Source: Plenodomus lindquistii (taxonomy: Eukaryota; Ascomycota; Dothideomycetes; Pleosporales; Leptosphaeriaceae). From it: DNA of 64,000 nt. The translations under genes and the position numbers were made by a program. The stretch covers positions 2,728,001 to 2,792,000 of the forward strand of contig JANUWI010000001.1 of NCBI GenBank assembly GCA_025504975.1, given 5' to 3'. The notes beneath the pieces are model-generated. The model was not told the origin of the DNA. It made no database searches and saw only the letters and a list, made by a program, of their open reading frames with translations. Positions 62,323 through 64,000 of the stretch are shown here, in pieces (positions within the stretch are counted from its first letter, which is position 1; each line of letters begins with the position of its first letter).

Positions 62323-64000
62323 ACGTATTCCACCAGCGAGCCGGTCAACCCAGCGAGCCGGTCAAAATCTGCCAAGCCTTGTACTTATCCCATCGCCCTA
62401 CCATGGACCAACAACGTCGCGAGCTGCTAATACAGAACGAAGGGAGAATACAGCTTGCTATCCAAGCCTACGAAGCCGGCCAATTTAAGAGCCATCGAGC
62501 TGCAGCTGCAGCTTTCAGCGTCAATCAACGCAGGCTCTCTGAACGGATTAACGGAATCACTCCACGCTCCCAAACTCGACCTAACTGCCAGAAACTCACT
62601 GCCACCGAAGAGCAGACGATTGTCCGATATATTCTCAACCTTGATTCGCGAGGGTTTGCCCCCCGGCTGTGCGAGGTGGAAGATATGGCCAATAAGATAC
62701 TAGGGGTACGCGACGGGACACCGGTGGGCAAGCACTGGGCTGAGCGCTTCGTGACGCGCTCCGGCGAGCTCAAGATGGCTTTCAATCGAGCAAAGGATAG
62801 GCAGAGGATAAGGCAGGAGGATCCAGAGATCATTGGCGCGTGGTTCAAGCTCGTGGATGAGACAAAAGCCAAGTACGGTGTCCAGGACAACGACGTCCAC
62901 AACTTCGACGAGACTGGCTTCCAGATGGGCGTAATTGGGTCTATGAAAGTCGTCACAGGCTCTGAGAGACGTAATCGGCCAGACCTCATCCAGCCGGGCG
63001 ATCGTGAGTGGGTTACCGTTATCCAGAGCATATGCGCCTCGGGGGATGCAACCCCGCCTTTTATTATCTACAAAGGACGTGTACACATCTCTGCGTGGTA
63101 CGAGGAGGCCAGTATCCCTCACAACTGGAAACTCTCAGTCTCTGAGAACGGCTGGACAAATAACGCGCTTGGGCTGGAGTGGTTGAAGCACTTTGACGCG
63201 CATACAAAGGCGCAAAAGGTGGGGGTATACCGGTTGCTGATCTTGGACGGCCACGAGAGCCACCTCAACCAAGAGTTTAAGGACTACTGCGTGGAGAACA
63301 AGATCCTAACACTCTGTATGCCCCCCCATTCATCCCACATCCTCCAGCCACTTGATGTGGTGTGTTTCTCGCCGTTGAAGCGCAAGTACTCCCAGCGCGT
63401 GCGAGACTTGGCACGCCGACGCGTCTTCCACATCAACAAGGAAGGCTTCCTCCCAGCCTTCAAAGACGCGTTTTTTGACGTGTTTACGGTTGACAACTGT
63501 CGAAAGGCCTTTGAGGCATCAGGGCTAGTCCCTACCAACGCGCAGGTAGTGTTGGATCGCCTTGAGGTGCGGTTACGTACCCCACCTCAACCCTCCCCTC
63601 CGGCAAACCCATGGCAATCGAAGACTCCAAGCAATACTCATGAATTTGGGTCTCAGTCAAAGCTCGTACGCGAGTCCTTTACTCGGTCGCCTGTAACTGC
63701 ACAAGCTGGCTTCTCACAGCTCGTGAAAGGGGCTGAACTAATGCTGCACCAAAACGCTCTTCTTCAAGCCCGTAACCACGAGCTTGAGGAGCAATTGGCG
63801 GAGATGACAAAGAGGAAGGGGCGTAAAAGAAAGAGGATCCAGCAAGGAGGTACTCTTGAGTACGGTGCCGGGTCGCAGGCTGCTACAGCCTCAACTGCGG
63901 CGCCTGCTCCATCAAAACGTGCGCGTGGTGGTGGTGGTCAAGCACCTGCTCAACCAGGTGTCCGACGCTGTGGCAATTGTGGAGGGACTGGGCACAACGC
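62323..64000 (+). mobile_element. intact pogo-type DNA transposon (runs off the window)
   Basis: It is preceded by TA at 62321-62322. The terminal repeat starts ACGTATTCCACCAGCGAG and includes a tandem duplicate of CCAGCGAGCCGGTCAA. It is the un-mutated parent-like form of P1, P2 and P3. From their 1839-1845 bp length it should end near 64,165, about 165 bp past the window. The GC content is normal and RIP damage is absent. Confidence 0.92.
62403..64000 (+). CDS. pogo-type DD35D transposase, partial at window end
   Basis: The frame is open for 532 codons from the ATG at 62403 to the edge with no intron. Residues ~10-55 form a psq/CENP-B-like helix-turn-helix and ~65-130 a Tc5-type DNA-binding domain (GVRDGTPVGKHWAERFVTRS). 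The DDE_1 catalytic core has D169 (HNFDETGF), D282 (LLILDGHESH) and D318 (HILQPLDVV), with exactly 35 residues between the last two. A Lys/Arg-rich stretch (~470-479) may act as a nuclear signal. The C-terminus enters a CCHC zinc knuckle (CGNCGGTGHN), which is cut by the edge. All three catalytic residues are present, so the protein may be active. Confidence 0.93.
   Translation, partial: MDQQRRELLIQNEGRIQLAIQAYEAGQFKSHRAAAAAFSVNQRRLSERINGITPRSQTRPNCQKLTATEEQTIVRYILNLDSRGFAPRLCEVEDMANKILGVRDGTPVGKHWAERFVTRSGELKMAFNRAKDRQRIRQEDPEIIGAWFKLVDETKAKYGVQDNDVHNFDETGFQMGVIGSMKVVTGSERRNRPDLIQPGDREWVTVIQSICASGDATPPFIIYKGRVHISAWYEEASIPHNWKLSVSENGWTNNALGLEWLKHFDAHTKAQKVGVYRLLILDGHESHLNQEFKDYCVENKILTLCMPPHSSHILQPLDVVCFSPLKRKYSQRVRDLARRRVFHINKEGFLPAFKDAFFDVFTVDNCRKAFEASGLVPTNAQVVLDRLEVRLRTPPQPSPPANPWQSKTPSNTHEFGSQSKLVRESFTRSPVTAQAGFSQLVKGAELMLHQNALLQARNHELEEQLAEMTKRKGRKRKRIQQGGTLEYGAGSQAATASTAAPAPSKRARGGGGQAPAQPGVRRCGNCGGTGHN

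Noticed and set aside
62525..63122. minus-strand frames of 168 and 140 aa over the transposon
   Set aside because: They are antisense to the transposase frame, whose DD35D motifs are clear on plus.
1..64000. CRISPR arrays, tRNA or rRNA genes
   Set aside because: No regularly spaced repeat array, no tRNA cloverleaf and no rRNA core sequence was recognised by eye.

Overview
The window looks like nuclear DNA of a filamentous ascomycete. The evidence is short GT-AG introns of about 45-65 nt, fungal families (siderophore transporter, GH131, GH3, CAF16, MOD5), and a long block mutated by repeat-induced point mutation (RIP). I suspect Dothideomycetes, perhaps Pleosporales, but that is inference. 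No bacterial features are present.

Positions 1-~40,330 form one AT-rich block. CpA and TpG are almost absent, TpA/CTAG-type words dominate, and no ATG-initiated frame of 60 or more codons survives. It is a stack of nested transposons that can still be dated by their ends. An outer Ty3/gypsy-like element on the minus strand (E1: 1-1255, 30463-32042, 39524-~39.9 kb) was split by another minus-strand gypsy element (E2, 1256-30462, LTRs of 205 bp, target duplication ATAAA). E2 was hit by a plus-strand gypsy of the E1 family (E3, 8496-19942) and by a plus-strand gypsy related to E2 (E4, 20100-29975, LTRs of 216 bp, duplication TAACT). E1 was also hit by a fifth gypsy (E5, 32043-39523, LTRs of 176 bp, duplication GCTTT). 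A pogo-type DNA transposon of about 1.84 kb entered E3 (P1), was itself entered by a second copy in the opposite orientation (P2), and also entered E4 (P3).

From ~40.33 kb to ~60.06 kb base composition is normal and coding. In order: the 5' part of a secreted GH3 beta-glucosidase gene; a two-gene divergent cassette of unknown function (267-aa acidic protein on minus, about 1305-aa Cys-cluster protein on plus); the 3' part of the same GH3 gene; a zinc alcohol dehydrogenase; a secreted GH131 glucanase (minus); a CAF16-like ABC ATPase; a siderophore-type MFS transporter (minus, six exons); and a MOD5-type tRNA isopentenyltransferase with two in-frame starts and a C-terminal zinc finger. The GH3 gene is therefore broken by an insertion of roughly 5.8 kb, and it has also lost the segment expected to carry the catalytic nucleophile.

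From ~60 kb on: a 391-bp MITE with TA target duplication, an AT-rich and partly RIP-mutated stretch (~61.0-62.32 kb), and at 62323 an un-mutated, apparently intact copy of the same pogo-type transposon found RIP-mutated three times in the left block. Its DD35D transposase is open to the window edge. The left block thus records an old, silenced wave of a family with a fresh copy about 20 kb away from the block.
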